This document shows, one piece after another, positions 14,901 to 21,922 of a DNA stretch of 33,130 bases. Numbering within the stretch: the stretch's first letter is position 1; each line of letters opens with the position of its first letter. Source of the stretch: JBFMFE01 sp040752295 (GTDB lineage Bacteria > UBP15 > UBA6099 > JBFMBQ01). The DNA lies in contig JBFMFE010000185.1 of the NCBI GenBank assembly GCA_040752295.1, forward strand, positions 1-33,130, written 5' to 3'. The translations under genes and the position numbers were made by a program. The notes beneath the pieces are model-generated. The model had not been told where the DNA came from. It saw nothing but the letters and a program-made list of their open reading frames with translations, and made no database searches.

Positions 14901-17027
14901 GGGGAAGGCGTCGAACTCCGCCTGCTTTTCGACGTCATGACCATGGCGGACAGCTCGATCGGCGGGGTATACGAAACCGTCACCCGCATACTCGGCTTCG
15001 GGCGTCACGGGCAAGGCTCCACGATGGCGCTGGCCCCGCTCGGACGCCCCGCCTTCGATCTGTCGGAAAACTTCTCCCTCGTCAACAGCAGGCAACACAA
15101 CATACATGAGTGGGGCGTCCACTACGATTTCGGACGCTTGCACAGAATGCGCGGCGGTCCACTTCTTGATGAACACCGCGATTTCGCCTCGAGCGCGCAG
15201 GACGCTCTGGAAAAAATCGTCCTCGCCCTTATAAAGCAGGGGCTGAAAAACCGCAGACCGCGCCGCCTCTGCATGGCCGGCGGCGTTGCCCTTAACTGTT
15301 CCATGAACTCTCACATTAAAAACGAACTCGGACTCGATGACCTGTTCATACAACCGGGCGCGCATGACGCCGGAACCGCCATCGGCGCCGCCCTCGAAGC
15401 CTACCATTTTCTCACGGGCAATTCCCCGTCCGAACGCCTGGATTCCGCCTGCCTCGGTCCCCAATTCGACAACGAGCGGATAGAAGAAACCCTGAACCGC
15501 CTGGGGGTCCGCGCTTCCCGCGAATGCGATATCGAATCCAGATGCGCCGAACTTCTCGCCGCCGGCAATATCGTATGCCGTTTCCAGGACCGGATGGAAT
15601 TCGGACCCAGAGCGCTCGGAAACAGGAGCATTCTGGCCAACCCCGCCGACCCGCGCGTCAAAGCCCGGCTGAACCTCATCAAATCAAGGGAACCCTGGCG
15701 CCCATTCGGCCCCTCCATCCTCAAAGGCAAAGAATCCGCTTGTTTTGAAAACTCATTCCACAGCCCCTTCATGCTCTTCACGTTCAAAGTAAAAAAAAGC
15801 GTCCGCGACAGGATTCCCGCGGTGGTTCACTCCGACGGAACCACCCGTCCGCAAAGCGTCGCCCCTGAAACCAGCCCGCGCTATTACAAACTCATTGAAC
15901 ATTTCGAAAAACTGACCGGAATCCCCATGGTGCTGAACACCTCGTTCAACACGGGAGACGAACCCATCGTCTGCACACCGGAGGATGCGCTGAAGAGCTT
16001 CGCCCGCCTCGGCGCCGATTACCTGTCCGTCGGGGACTTTCTCGTGTCCCGCGCAAGCCTCCTTGCCGACGGCTGCGCGCTGAGAATCGCGGCGGAGGCA
16101 TCGGCGGCTTCTCCCGCTCCGGCAGGCATATTCCGTGGCAAACGGCTCGCCCTCAGGCTCACGGTCCTGTGCAACAACAACTGCATCCATTGCACAATCC
16201 GGGACATCAGGCATCTGCCCGAACGCACGACGACCGAGGCACTGGCGGAACTGTCCGCGGGTATAGAAGCCGGCTGCTCGGAACTCGTCTTCATGCGAGG
16301 GGAAGCGACACTCAGAGACGACTTCGTTTACCTCGCCGGCAGGGCGCGGGACATGGGATACAACCTGATCCAGGCGCAGACAAACGGAAGAATGTTCAGC
16401 TATCCCGGATACGTTGAACGGCTGACCGGCGCGGGAGTCAACAGTCTCGAGGTCTCGATCTACGGCCACACCGCCGCTCTCCACGACGCCGTCAGCGGCG
16501 CGCCGGGCGCCTTCGCCCAGACCGTCAAGGGACTGGAAAACATCATCTCGTCCGGAAACAACCCGCTCGTCACGGTTCCCGTCATAAAACAGAATTACAA
16601 GTCGCTGAGCGGTATCGTCAAACTGCTCGACCGCCTCGGTGTCCGAAGGGTCCAGTTCAACTTCTCAAGACCCGTGAAAGACAGGAACGGCGTCAGGGAT
16701 TTCACCGTCGCGCCGCTCGCCGAGGCGGCGCCGCTGATAAACAGCGCCATGCGCGCAGCCCTCGCCCTCAATATGTTTCCCGACACGGAGGCAGTTCCCC
16801 TGTGCCTTCTCGATCCTCAATTCAGACATGGGGCGGAGACGTCGGAAAACTGGGAAAATCACATGATCTCGGACCTGCACGTCAGGCACGTCTCCGCCGT
16901 CCCGCAGATGAAGCAGAACCGCTCTTCAGCCTCTCAATGCCACGGCTGCACGCATGAAAAAACCTGTCCCGGAACCTGGAGGTCCTATCTGGAACGCTTC
17001 GGCTCGTCCGAGTTGAAAAGGATATGA
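11961..17027 (+). CDS. Four-domain fusion: PaaK-like ligase, DUF362-ferredoxin, carbamoyltransferase, radical SAM
   Basis: One uninterrupted 1688-residue frame. Residues 1 to about 440 resemble PaaK/CapK adenylate-forming ligases: nucleotide loop TAGASGSPL (117-125) and RYKTGD (323-328) just before a CPCGNPFPRL stretch. Residues about 446-725 resemble DUF362, followed by two ferredoxin motifs C727, C730, C733, C737 and C756, C759, C762, C766. Residues 826 to about 1370 are a NodU/CmcH-type O-carbamoyltransferase: HHLAHAASAY (945-954), FTVDGSGD (965-972), EFGPRALGNRS (1213-1223) and LNTSFNTGDEP (1325-1335). Residues about 1395-1688 are radical SAM: C1404-x3-C1408-x2-C1411 and terminal C1660, C1663, C1669. 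Likely roles are substrate activation, electron transfer, carbamoylation and radical chemistry in one cytoplasmic polypeptide. The ligase's terminal catalytic lysine region is not clear. Composition is uniform across the joints, so an assembly chimera looks unlikely. Confidence 0.9.
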   Translation: MRTKTIQMNAERSLGGIIQEDTASREFKLFKTRLLEALSSASDARPMEKLQIEYINKLITDARSESKYYRARIKARRIGSLADLFRLPILERNLLEENLDEIACPPPRPSRQVHLFTAGASGSPLRIPTFGFNLERRCLLLTTALMAAGSAVSRRAPKKILKISSLNTWPSFQAKLRNGAVFRAIKISANDKNAVASLLDHLIETQPDVLEGSPGSLILLAEYATAKKKGLPAPGILLTTEYQLLPAARKYLETAYSTEAVEMYEIAEAGPIALECPHGNGMHLLHPHIILESLGPGNLTAGHISPGELVLTTSINPVLPLIRYKTGDIGIISDEPCPCGNPFPRLLHVSAHPGTTPGRWDNNINFAEFHRAMAAIPLFRYNIARKDNSVTVHYHARASADKVEPRITSVISKIVSPHEKIVIKREAHPAKPEKSPGFLNEPRSRNIHVALRRTGAYGDDIKNALLDALSDVGQPNCFNATGSRALLLAGCPLNSMGNQDRLRLEGAIEALESIARDSGMELRKVMLHGRDGDSGKNFRGGAFGERTGTVSTWNPDDAPRDKTPESTRLRTAGDFDFVVNLSYCTSGEPDDLYMCGHNLAAFLEPPRATSDADEKTGFTRALDQIKPNLNILLSPVIHNHIKGNQLLLILSMDAAAVDTVTAEILGKKALSIPHLAEAARSGLPGTRLSRLILNGICPEVGRRPCLASPRQPGDDSTCAIRHDPDLCERCGTCSLVCPPSCINFKDGVPRINHSACIKCFNCVEFCPGSALSPLSGPDCVVAGAQLLDRGPWLCILSGRPPVPGENPWPPPFLQPKPHNKRAGKAKYVLGLSINTMQEHAAALVRDGKIVGAVEEERFKRVKHYGWTMPGQGGGPLSSGLLIPIERAFCRKSIDSVLAMENISLDDVDYIAINGIPARYWRTFSGFDPLKPPAILKSGRLVFIPHHLAHAASAYRVSALKKASVFTVDGSGDRETAAFFSGEGVELRLLFDVMTMADSSIGGVYETVTRILGFGRHGQGSTMALAPLGRPAFDLSENFSLVNSRQHNIHEWGVHYDFGRLHRMRGGPLLDEHRDFASSAQDALEKIVLALIKQGLKNRRPRRLCMAGGVALNCSMNSHIKNELGLDDLFIQPGAHDAGTAIGAALEAYHFLTGNSPSERLDSACLGPQFDNERIEETLNRLGVRASRECDIESRCAELLAAGNIVCRFQDRMEFGPRALGNRSILANPADPRVKARLNLIKSREPWRPFGPSILKGKESACFENSFHSPFMLFTFKVKKSVRDRIPAVVHSDGTTRPQSVAPETSPRYYKLIEHFEKLTGIPMVLNTSFNTGDEPIVCTPEDALKSFARLGADYLSVGDFLVSRASLLADGCALRIAAEASAASPAPAGIFRGKRLALRLTVLCNNNCIHCTIRDIRHLPERTTTEALAELSAGIEAGCSELVFMRGEATLRDDFVYLAGRARDMGYNLIQAQTNGRMFSYPGYVERLTGAGVNSLEVSIYGHTAALHDAVSGAPGAFAQTVKGLENIISSGNNPLVTVPVIKQNYKSLSGIVKLLDRLGVRRVQFNFSRPVKDRNGVRDFTVAPLAEAAPLINSAMRAALALNMFPDTEAVPLCLLDPQFRHGAETSENWENHMISDLHVRHVSAVPQMKQNRSSASQCHGCTHEKTCPGTWRSYLERFGSSELKRI

Positions 17028-17097
17028 CCGTTCCGCCGATGTTGACTTTGTATCGCTATGACAATATTCCCCGCTCTTTCATAAAAACCCGCAGCCG

Positions 17098-18648
17098 CTA
17101 AAAATCATCCACGTTGATTATCCTGTTTTTCCGCTCTTTCATCAGGTAAGCCACGTCCGGTCGGTCGGACAGGGGATTGAAATAATGCGGCACCTTCAGT
17201 TCGCGGAACTTCCGGCTCATCAACACCGACTGCTCCCTTATCCACGGGATCACCTGCGGGTCGTCCCATTCATCCGCGCTCATCCCGAAAACCCTGTCTG
17301 CAAGTTTTTTATATTCGGGCGACGCCTCGTTGTCGAGATAAACATTCATTATCCACTGATTTATCGCCACGGATTTTTTCAGAAACAGCCCGGTTTCCGC
17401 GTCCCATTTCAGAACGCTGTGCGTCAGGTAGCTCGGCGGCGATATGCTTTCGTCGAGCAGGTCTCTCTCGCGGCAGAAATCGTAAATTTCGGTCCCCGGA
17501 TACGGGTACATTATCGCCGTTCGCGTGGTGTCCAGCCTCAGGTCCGCGCACATTTTATACGTCTCAAGCATATCCTCTATCGTTTCCGTGGGATTACCCA
17601 GCATGACGTAGCCGCGGATATTTATATCGTGCCCCTGAAGTATGCCCACCGCCTCGAACAGCCTTTTTGTCGGAACTTTCTTTTTCAGAATTTCGTTTCT
17701 GATCCGTTCCGAACCGCATTCTATGCCGAACTTGATCATGTTGCAGCCGGCGGTCTTCAGCAGTCCGGCGACCTCGGCGTCTATCTGCCGCACCGAGGCG
17801 TTCGACACGAACGGCAGACCCACCTCGGCGCCGTACCTGCGCGCGAAGTCCCGGAACCATTCCATGTCCGATACAAGGACATCGTCCGCGAGGATGAAAG
17901 CTTTTATCTGTGGGTATCTCCGCGTGAATTCCTTCAATTCCCCGATGATGTTGTCCACGTTCCTGTGTCTGCAATACGACGATACCCTGAACCCTCCCTC
18001 CATACGGTTTTTATAGAGAGAAATAATCGCCCCGTTGTGGCAGTAGGCGCAGCGGTGGGGGCAGCCTCTTCCCACGAGAGTTTCCGCGAACCCCCGGTTG
18101 AGACGGATGATCTTCTCTAAATCGAACGCCTCGAAACTCAACCGCGCCTGCTCCGAAATATCGGGCAGCGGTCCGATCGGATTTTCGTAAATCTTTCCGT
18201 CCTCCCCCTTGGCCCAGAAGCTTTGCAGGCGCCTTGTGTCGCCGCCTTCACTTAACACCTTCACGAAATTGACGAAACGTCCGCCGTCCGCCTCGCCCCG
18301 GCACACGTAATCCACGCCCGGCCACGAAAGAACCTCTTCGGACGTCAGGGTAGCCTGCACCCCGCCGCATATCGTTTTTATCCCCGGAAACTCACCGCGC
18401 AGAAAGCCCGCCAGCCGTTTCGCCTGCCTCACGTGGTTCCCGCCGAAGGAAATGCCGAAAAGATCGGGCAGGAAATCGGCCGCGTCCGCGGCGATCCGGT
18501 CCTCGTCATACGGATACCCCACTTCCTCGTTCAGGTGTATGACTTTCACTCCTATGCCCGCTTCCTCAAGTTCCCTGCTCAGGATGCCGACCCCGACGCT
18601 GATCCCGACCGGGCACCCGAGATTCATCCAGAAAAAAAGCACTCTCAT
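17098..18648 (-). CDS. Cobalamin-binding radical SAM protein (paralogue 2 of the RVxFFWxN family)
   Basis: A predicted B12-dependent radical SAM enzyme of 516 residues. The B12 domain begins MRVLFFWMN and includes KTICGGVQAT (91-100) and VCRGEADGG; the cluster motif is C196-x3-C200-x2-C203 in GRGCPHRCAYC. The frame extends 29 codons upstream, but I placed the start at 18648 because GGTGGAGAAAC precedes that ATG and both paralogues begin at the same conserved segment. It has its own promoter with an overlapping palindrome (18696-18731) and lies downstream of the B12-radical SAM gene on the same strand. It converges on the fusion gene across a 70-bp gap. It is closer to the 26731-28272 protein than to 3368-4927, judging by shared SFGxNH and CGGxxATL segments. 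Confidence 0.9.
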   Translation of the reverse strand: MRVLFFWMNLGCPVGISVGVGILSRELEEAGIGVKVIHLNEEVGYPYDEDRIAADAADFLPDLFGISFGGNHVRQAKRLAGFLRGEFPGIKTICGGVQATLTSEEVLSWPGVDYVCRGEADGGRFVNFVKVLSEGGDTRRLQSFWAKGEDGKIYENPIGPLPDISEQARLSFEAFDLEKIIRLNRGFAETLVGRGCPHRCAYCHNGAIISLYKNRMEGGFRVSSYCRHRNVDNIIGELKEFTRRYPQIKAFILADDVLVSDMEWFRDFARRYGAEVGLPFVSNASVRQIDAEVAGLLKTAGCNMIKFGIECGSERIRNEILKKKVPTKRLFEAVGILQGHDINIRGYVMLGNPTETIEDMLETYKMCADLRLDTTRTAIMYPYPGTEIYDFCRERDLLDESISPPSYLTHSVLKWDAETGLFLKKSVAINQWIMNVYLDNEASPEYKKLADRVFGMSADEWDDPQVIPWIREQSVLMSRKFRELKVPHYFNPLSDRPDVAYLMKERKNRIINVDDF

Positions 18649-18695
18649 TGTTTCTCCACCAAGGTCATCCGCTTTTTTACAAAATGGCTCCGCGA

Positions 18696-18731
18696 CGGTT
18701 ATAATTATAACCGACGGAAGCGCATAAACAA
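18696..18731 (-). promoter_or_regulatory. Promoter with an 18-bp palindrome over the -10 box
   Basis: On the minus strand TTGTTT (18731-18726), a 16-bp spacer and TATAAT (18709-18704) precede the gene starting at 18648. The -10 lies inside the perfect palindrome CGGTTATAATTATAACCG (18696-18713). A dimeric regulator bound there would block the polymerase, so it is a candidate operator; because the palindrome is symmetric it may also allow transcription both ways. Confidence 0.5.
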
Positions 18732-18741
18732 ACACGAGGTT

Positions 18742-20169
18742 TTACAGGGGCATGAACCGCGAATGCGGTTTCAATTGTTCCCGCCGTTCGTGTACCGGGG
18801 TTCCATGAAAAAATAATTTCAGTAACATAAGCAGCAGAACCAGAGGATTTCTGAAAGCTTCAGGCAGGCGGAAGAGGTTCATAACGATCCGGCGGGGGGA
18901 AAAGTAAAAGCGTTTGTACGCACGCCTGGTTATCGCTATAAGATCGTCCCCGGTCCAGTCGTTGGCCTCGAATACCGGCTTCATACCGATATAGCTGAGA
19001 CTCGCTTCGCCGTCTTCCGGCTCGATCTTTCCTTCTTTCACCAGCATGTCGTGGACGTCTGTCCCGGGAAAAGGAAGCATGAAGAAAATGGAGAGAATGT
19101 TGGCGTCGGATTTGCATGCGAAATCGGTGGACCTTCGCATGGAGGCGCTGGTATCGAAAGGAGTTCCGAAGATATAGAACGTTGAGACTACAAGTCCCGC
19201 CCGCCGGGCGAGGCTGATCATACTGCGAACTTTATCCAGGTCCACCCCTCGGCGGAGTTTTGACGAGACTTCCCCGTCGGCGGTTTCGACCGATATGACC
19301 ACAAAATAAAAACCCGCCCGCTTCATCAACCTAAACATTTCGCGGTCGCCCCTGTCCGGGCGGATACCGCTCGGTATTCCGAATACCGCCTTCCGGTTCA
19401 GCCCGCGCCTTATGATCTCCTCGCAGATTTCCTTTAACCGGGGCACGGAAGCGGTCAGGTTGTCGTCCATAAACTGAATCTCCCGCACCCCGTATTCGAT
19501 GTGATCACGTTCGATTTCGTCCACCACATTTTGAACGGACCTCATTCTCAGTTCGTGGCCGTGGACAAGTTTCGTGCAGTATATACACTGGTTAGGGCAG
19601 CCGCGGCTCGTCATTATGGAAACCATCGGCTTCTTCTTGAGTATGGTGTAGCCGTACTTCCTGTAATCAACCATGTTCCAATCGGGGAAAGGAAGCCCTT
19701 CCAGGTCAACCCACTCTGCGGCGCGCTCGTTTCCGGCGATTTCACCGTCCGGCAGCCTGTAAACTATGGACTGTATAAGCGAAAGATCTTCGCCGCGAGC
19801 CATCGCTTTAATTGCTGGCTCACCCTCGCCCAGTACTACAATATCCGCGAATGAGCGGGCGAATCTTTCCGGCTTGTGATTTGCCGAAGGCCCGCCGGCG
19901 ATTATTCGAACTTCCGGGCGGGCGGCGCGCAGCTTCCCCGCAATCTCCCGGACGTACCCGGCTGAAAAATAATTCATATAAAACCCGACTCCGTCATACG
20001 TTCCCGCTGCCACGGTGAGATATTTCACGTGATCCGGCACAGTCTGGCAATCCAGGATTTCGACGTCATGTCCATCTTTGCGGAGTACCGCCGCAAGATA
20101 CATTATTCCGAGATTCGGATATGAGAATCTGGAAGTGTAATTCGGAGGAATCACCAGGAGATGTTTCAT
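18742..20169 (-). CDS. Cobalamin-binding radical SAM protein, divergent twin A
   Basis: A 475-residue B12-radical SAM protein. The B12 domain runs from MKHLLVIPPNYTSRF through IIAGGP (89-94) to VVLGEGEP (111-118). The SAM cluster motif is C191-x3-C195-x2-C198 in TSRGCPNQCIYC. The C-terminal 60 residues are basic then strongly hydrophobic (FRNPLVLLLMLLKLFF), suggesting peripheral membrane attachment and a lipid-linked substrate. It is a clear duplicate of the divergently transcribed 20453-21922 gene, sharing VHGHE-RMR, RPDRGDREMF and PFDT segments. I chose the ATG at 20169 because the twin begins at the equivalent place; the frame also opens upstream at 20211. There is almost no leader before this start (see 20169-20211). 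Confidence 0.9.
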   Translation of the reverse strand: MKHLLVIPPNYTSRFSYPNLGIMYLAAVLRKDGHDVEILDCQTVPDHVKYLTVAAGTYDGVGFYMNYFSAGYVREIAGKLRAARPEVRIIAGGPSANHKPERFARSFADIVVLGEGEPAIKAMARGEDLSLIQSIVYRLPDGEIAGNERAAEWVDLEGLPFPDWNMVDYRKYGYTILKKKPMVSIMTSRGCPNQCIYCTKLVHGHELRMRSVQNVVDEIERDHIEYGVREIQFMDDNLTASVPRLKEICEEIIRRGLNRKAVFGIPSGIRPDRGDREMFRLMKRAGFYFVVISVETADGEVSSKLRRGVDLDKVRSMISLARRAGLVVSTFYIFGTPFDTSASMRRSTDFACKSDANILSIFFMLPFPGTDVHDMLVKEGKIEPEDGEASLSYIGMKPVFEANDWTGDDLIAITRRAYKRFYFSPRRIVMNLFRLPEAFRNPLVLLLMLLKLFFHGTPVHERREQLKPHSRFMPL

Positions 20170-20211
20170 TGTACAATGTACAAAAATAACGGTAGGATAA
20201 TGAAAAGTCAA
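20169..20211 (-). promoter_or_regulatory. Promoter and start-site palindrome, probable near-leaderless transcript
   Basis: On the minus strand TTGACT (20211-20206), a 17-bp spacer and TATTTT (20188-20183) put transcription start near 20176, only about 7 nt before the ATG at 20169. No ribosome binding site is present. The 15-bp palindrome TTGTACAATGTACAA (20169-20183) covers the start point and touches the start codon, making it a candidate operator. Confidence 0.5.
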
Positions 20212-20268
20212 CCTTGATTCTTGTGCAAAAAGTCAAAAACATCAAATTCGGCGGCGGCATACGGAGAT

Positions 20269-20349
20269 GCCTGTCTGCCGCCTGCCTGGCTGGCAGACAG
20301 GTTGGCACGGCGGACAGACCGCGGAACAAAACGGCGCGGCAGGCAGGCG
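20269..20349. repeat. Hairpin repeat, GCCTGTCTGCC family, copy 2
   Basis: CCTGTCTGCC (20270-20279) pairs with GGCAGACAGG (20292-20301) across 12 nt. A GGCGCGGCAGGCAGGCG tail near 20333-20349 matches the type of sequence inside copy 1 at 500-548. It fills the divergent intergenic space between the twin B12-radical SAM genes and encodes nothing credible. Confidence 0.55.
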
Positions 20350-20390
20350 TACCGCGACGAAAAGAGTTTTTGAACCGGATCAATCCTTCG

Positions 20391-20419
20391 TTGTCTTATT
20401 GATAACATGATGTTATAAT
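20391..20419 (+). promoter_or_regulatory. Promoter of the four-gene B12-radical SAM operon
   Basis: TTGTCT (20391-20396) and a perfect TATAAT (20414-20419) have a 17-bp spacer. The expected start near 20426 gives a leader of about 27 nt containing GGGGAGG just before the ATG at 20453. It should drive the genes at 20453, 21919, 23565 and 24950. Confidence 0.65.
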
Positions 20420-20452
20420 TCGGTCAATAAATGCGGCGGGGAGGTCAAAAAT

Positions 20453-21922
20453 ATGATTCTGGTCGTTCCCCCGAATCATACAAGCCGCTTCGCTTTTCCA
20501 CAACAGGGGATTGTTAGCCTTGCATCGGCGCTGAAGAGAAAAAAATTAAAAGTAAGCGTGACCGATTGCCAGTTGCATCGCGACTTTCTGAAGCCGCTTC
20601 TTAAGGCCGTTGCGGAAGATGATGATATAGGTTTTTATACCACGACTTATTCATACCCTTTCGTGAAAGGAGCGGCGGCGGCGATAAAGAAATTCAATCC
20701 GCGCGCCCGTATAATCCTCGGCGGACCCCACGCGAGCCATTTGCCGGAAAAGCTCGTTGAGGATTTCGCCGACATCGTCGTCGCGGGTGAAGGCGAGAAA
20801 ATCCTTCCGCGGATACTTGCCGGTGAAGCTCTGGAATATGTTCCTTCAGTGTCATATAAGAATGGAAACGGAGAAGTAATGGAAAATCCGCGCGCCGGAC
20901 TGCTGGAAGACCTGGACTCGCTGCCTTTTCCCGCATGGGAATTGTTGGATTACAAAAAGTTCAGTTTTTCTCATTATCGGCGGCTGCCGCTGGTTTCCAT
21001 GGTGACAAGCCGAGGATGCGAATTCAGGTGCATTTATTGCGCATCCAGCGCGGTCCACGGGCATGAAACCCGCATGAGAGGCATCGAAAGCGTTGTCGGA
21101 GAAATCGAGTTGGATGTTGAAAAGTACGGAGTCAGGGAGCTCCATATCGTGGATGATGATTTCACCTGCGACGTCGAGAGGGTGAAAGAAATCTGCCGGG
21201 CGATCATCTCCAGAGGGCTGAATAAAAAGATACTGCTGGCGAAACCCAACGCAATCCGTCCGGACCGGGGAGACCGGGAGATGTTCGACCTGATGAAAAT
21301 GGCGGGATTCTATTTCACGGCGATCGCGGTGGAGTCCGCCGATCCCGAGGTCGCAAAGAAGCTGGGGCGCAACACCGATTCGGGGCGTCATTACGAGACG
21401 ATAGCCATGGCGCGCAAGGCAGGGCTGTTCATCAACACTTTCTTTCTGATGGGTTCGCCGTTCGACACCAGAGAGACGATGATGAAGAACATCAAATTAG
21501 CCTGCTCGATTCCCACGGACATCGTCAGTTTTTTCATGATGAAACCCTACCCGGGAACCCCGCTGTTCAGCCACCTTGTAAAAACAGGGAAAATCGAAGA
21601 CCGGAACCATTGCGGAATTCCTTCCTGCAACGACGGCAAATCATTTTATTCCGCAAACGACTGGAACGAAGAAGACCTGATACGGCTTGTCATGTTCGGA
21701 TATAAGAAATATTACCTGAATCCATACAGATTCGTCCGCCTCCTGCTGAGGCTTCCGTTATTTATATCCAATCCGATAATATTGATGAAACTGTTTTTCA
21801 ATCTTCTGTTCGGAGGGTCTCCCGCATCAGACAGTCGCCGCCAGAGGCGGGACATAGACCTCCGGGTCTCATCGCTGATACTTCAACCGGAGCCCCCGCG
21901 GCGCCTCTCAACAGAAGAATGA
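20453..21922 (+). CDS. Cobalamin-binding radical SAM protein, divergent twin B
   Basis: A 489-residue B12-radical SAM protein starting MILVVPPNHTSRF. The B12 domain contains IILGGPHASH (87-96) and VVAGEGE (109-115); the cluster motif is C189-x3-C193-x2-C196 in TSRGCEFRCIYC. It aligns over its whole length with twin A at 18742-20169 and shares the hydrophobic C-terminal region (LLLRLPLFISNPIILMKLFF), so a lipid or membrane-bound substrate is plausible. It has a good ribosome site and promoter. Its stop overlaps the next start as ATGA (21919-21922). Twin A and twin B probably act on the same scaffold at different positions (inference). Confidence 0.92.
   Translation: MILVVPPNHTSRFAFPQQGIVSLASALKRKKLKVSVTDCQLHRDFLKPLLKAVAEDDDIGFYTTTYSYPFVKGAAAAIKKFNPRARIILGGPHASHLPEKLVEDFADIVVAGEGEKILPRILAGEALEYVPSVSYKNGNGEVMENPRAGLLEDLDSLPFPAWELLDYKKFSFSHYRRLPLVSMVTSRGCEFRCIYCASSAVHGHETRMRGIESVVGEIELDVEKYGVRELHIVDDDFTCDVERVKEICRAIISRGLNKKILLAKPNAIRPDRGDREMFDLMKMAGFYFTAIAVESADPEVAKKLGRNTDSGRHYETIAMARKAGLFINTFFLMGSPFDTRETMMKNIKLACSIPTDIVSFFMMKPYPGTPLFSHLVKTGKIEDRNHCGIPSCNDGKSFYSANDWNEEDLIRLVMFGYKKYYLNPYRFVRLLLRLPLFISNPIILMKLFFNLLFGGSPASDSRRQRRDIDLRVSSLILQPEPPRRLSTEE

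Noticed and set aside
17071..17142. Direct repeat CCGCTCTTTCAT at 17071-17082 and 17131-17142
   Set aside because: Only 12 nt, and one copy is coding (the end of the B12-radical SAM gene); may be chance or a small local duplication.
17185..18120. Long plus-strand open frame (311 codons)
   Set aside because: Antisense shadow of the B12-radical SAM gene at 17098-18648, caused by GC-rich codon bias.
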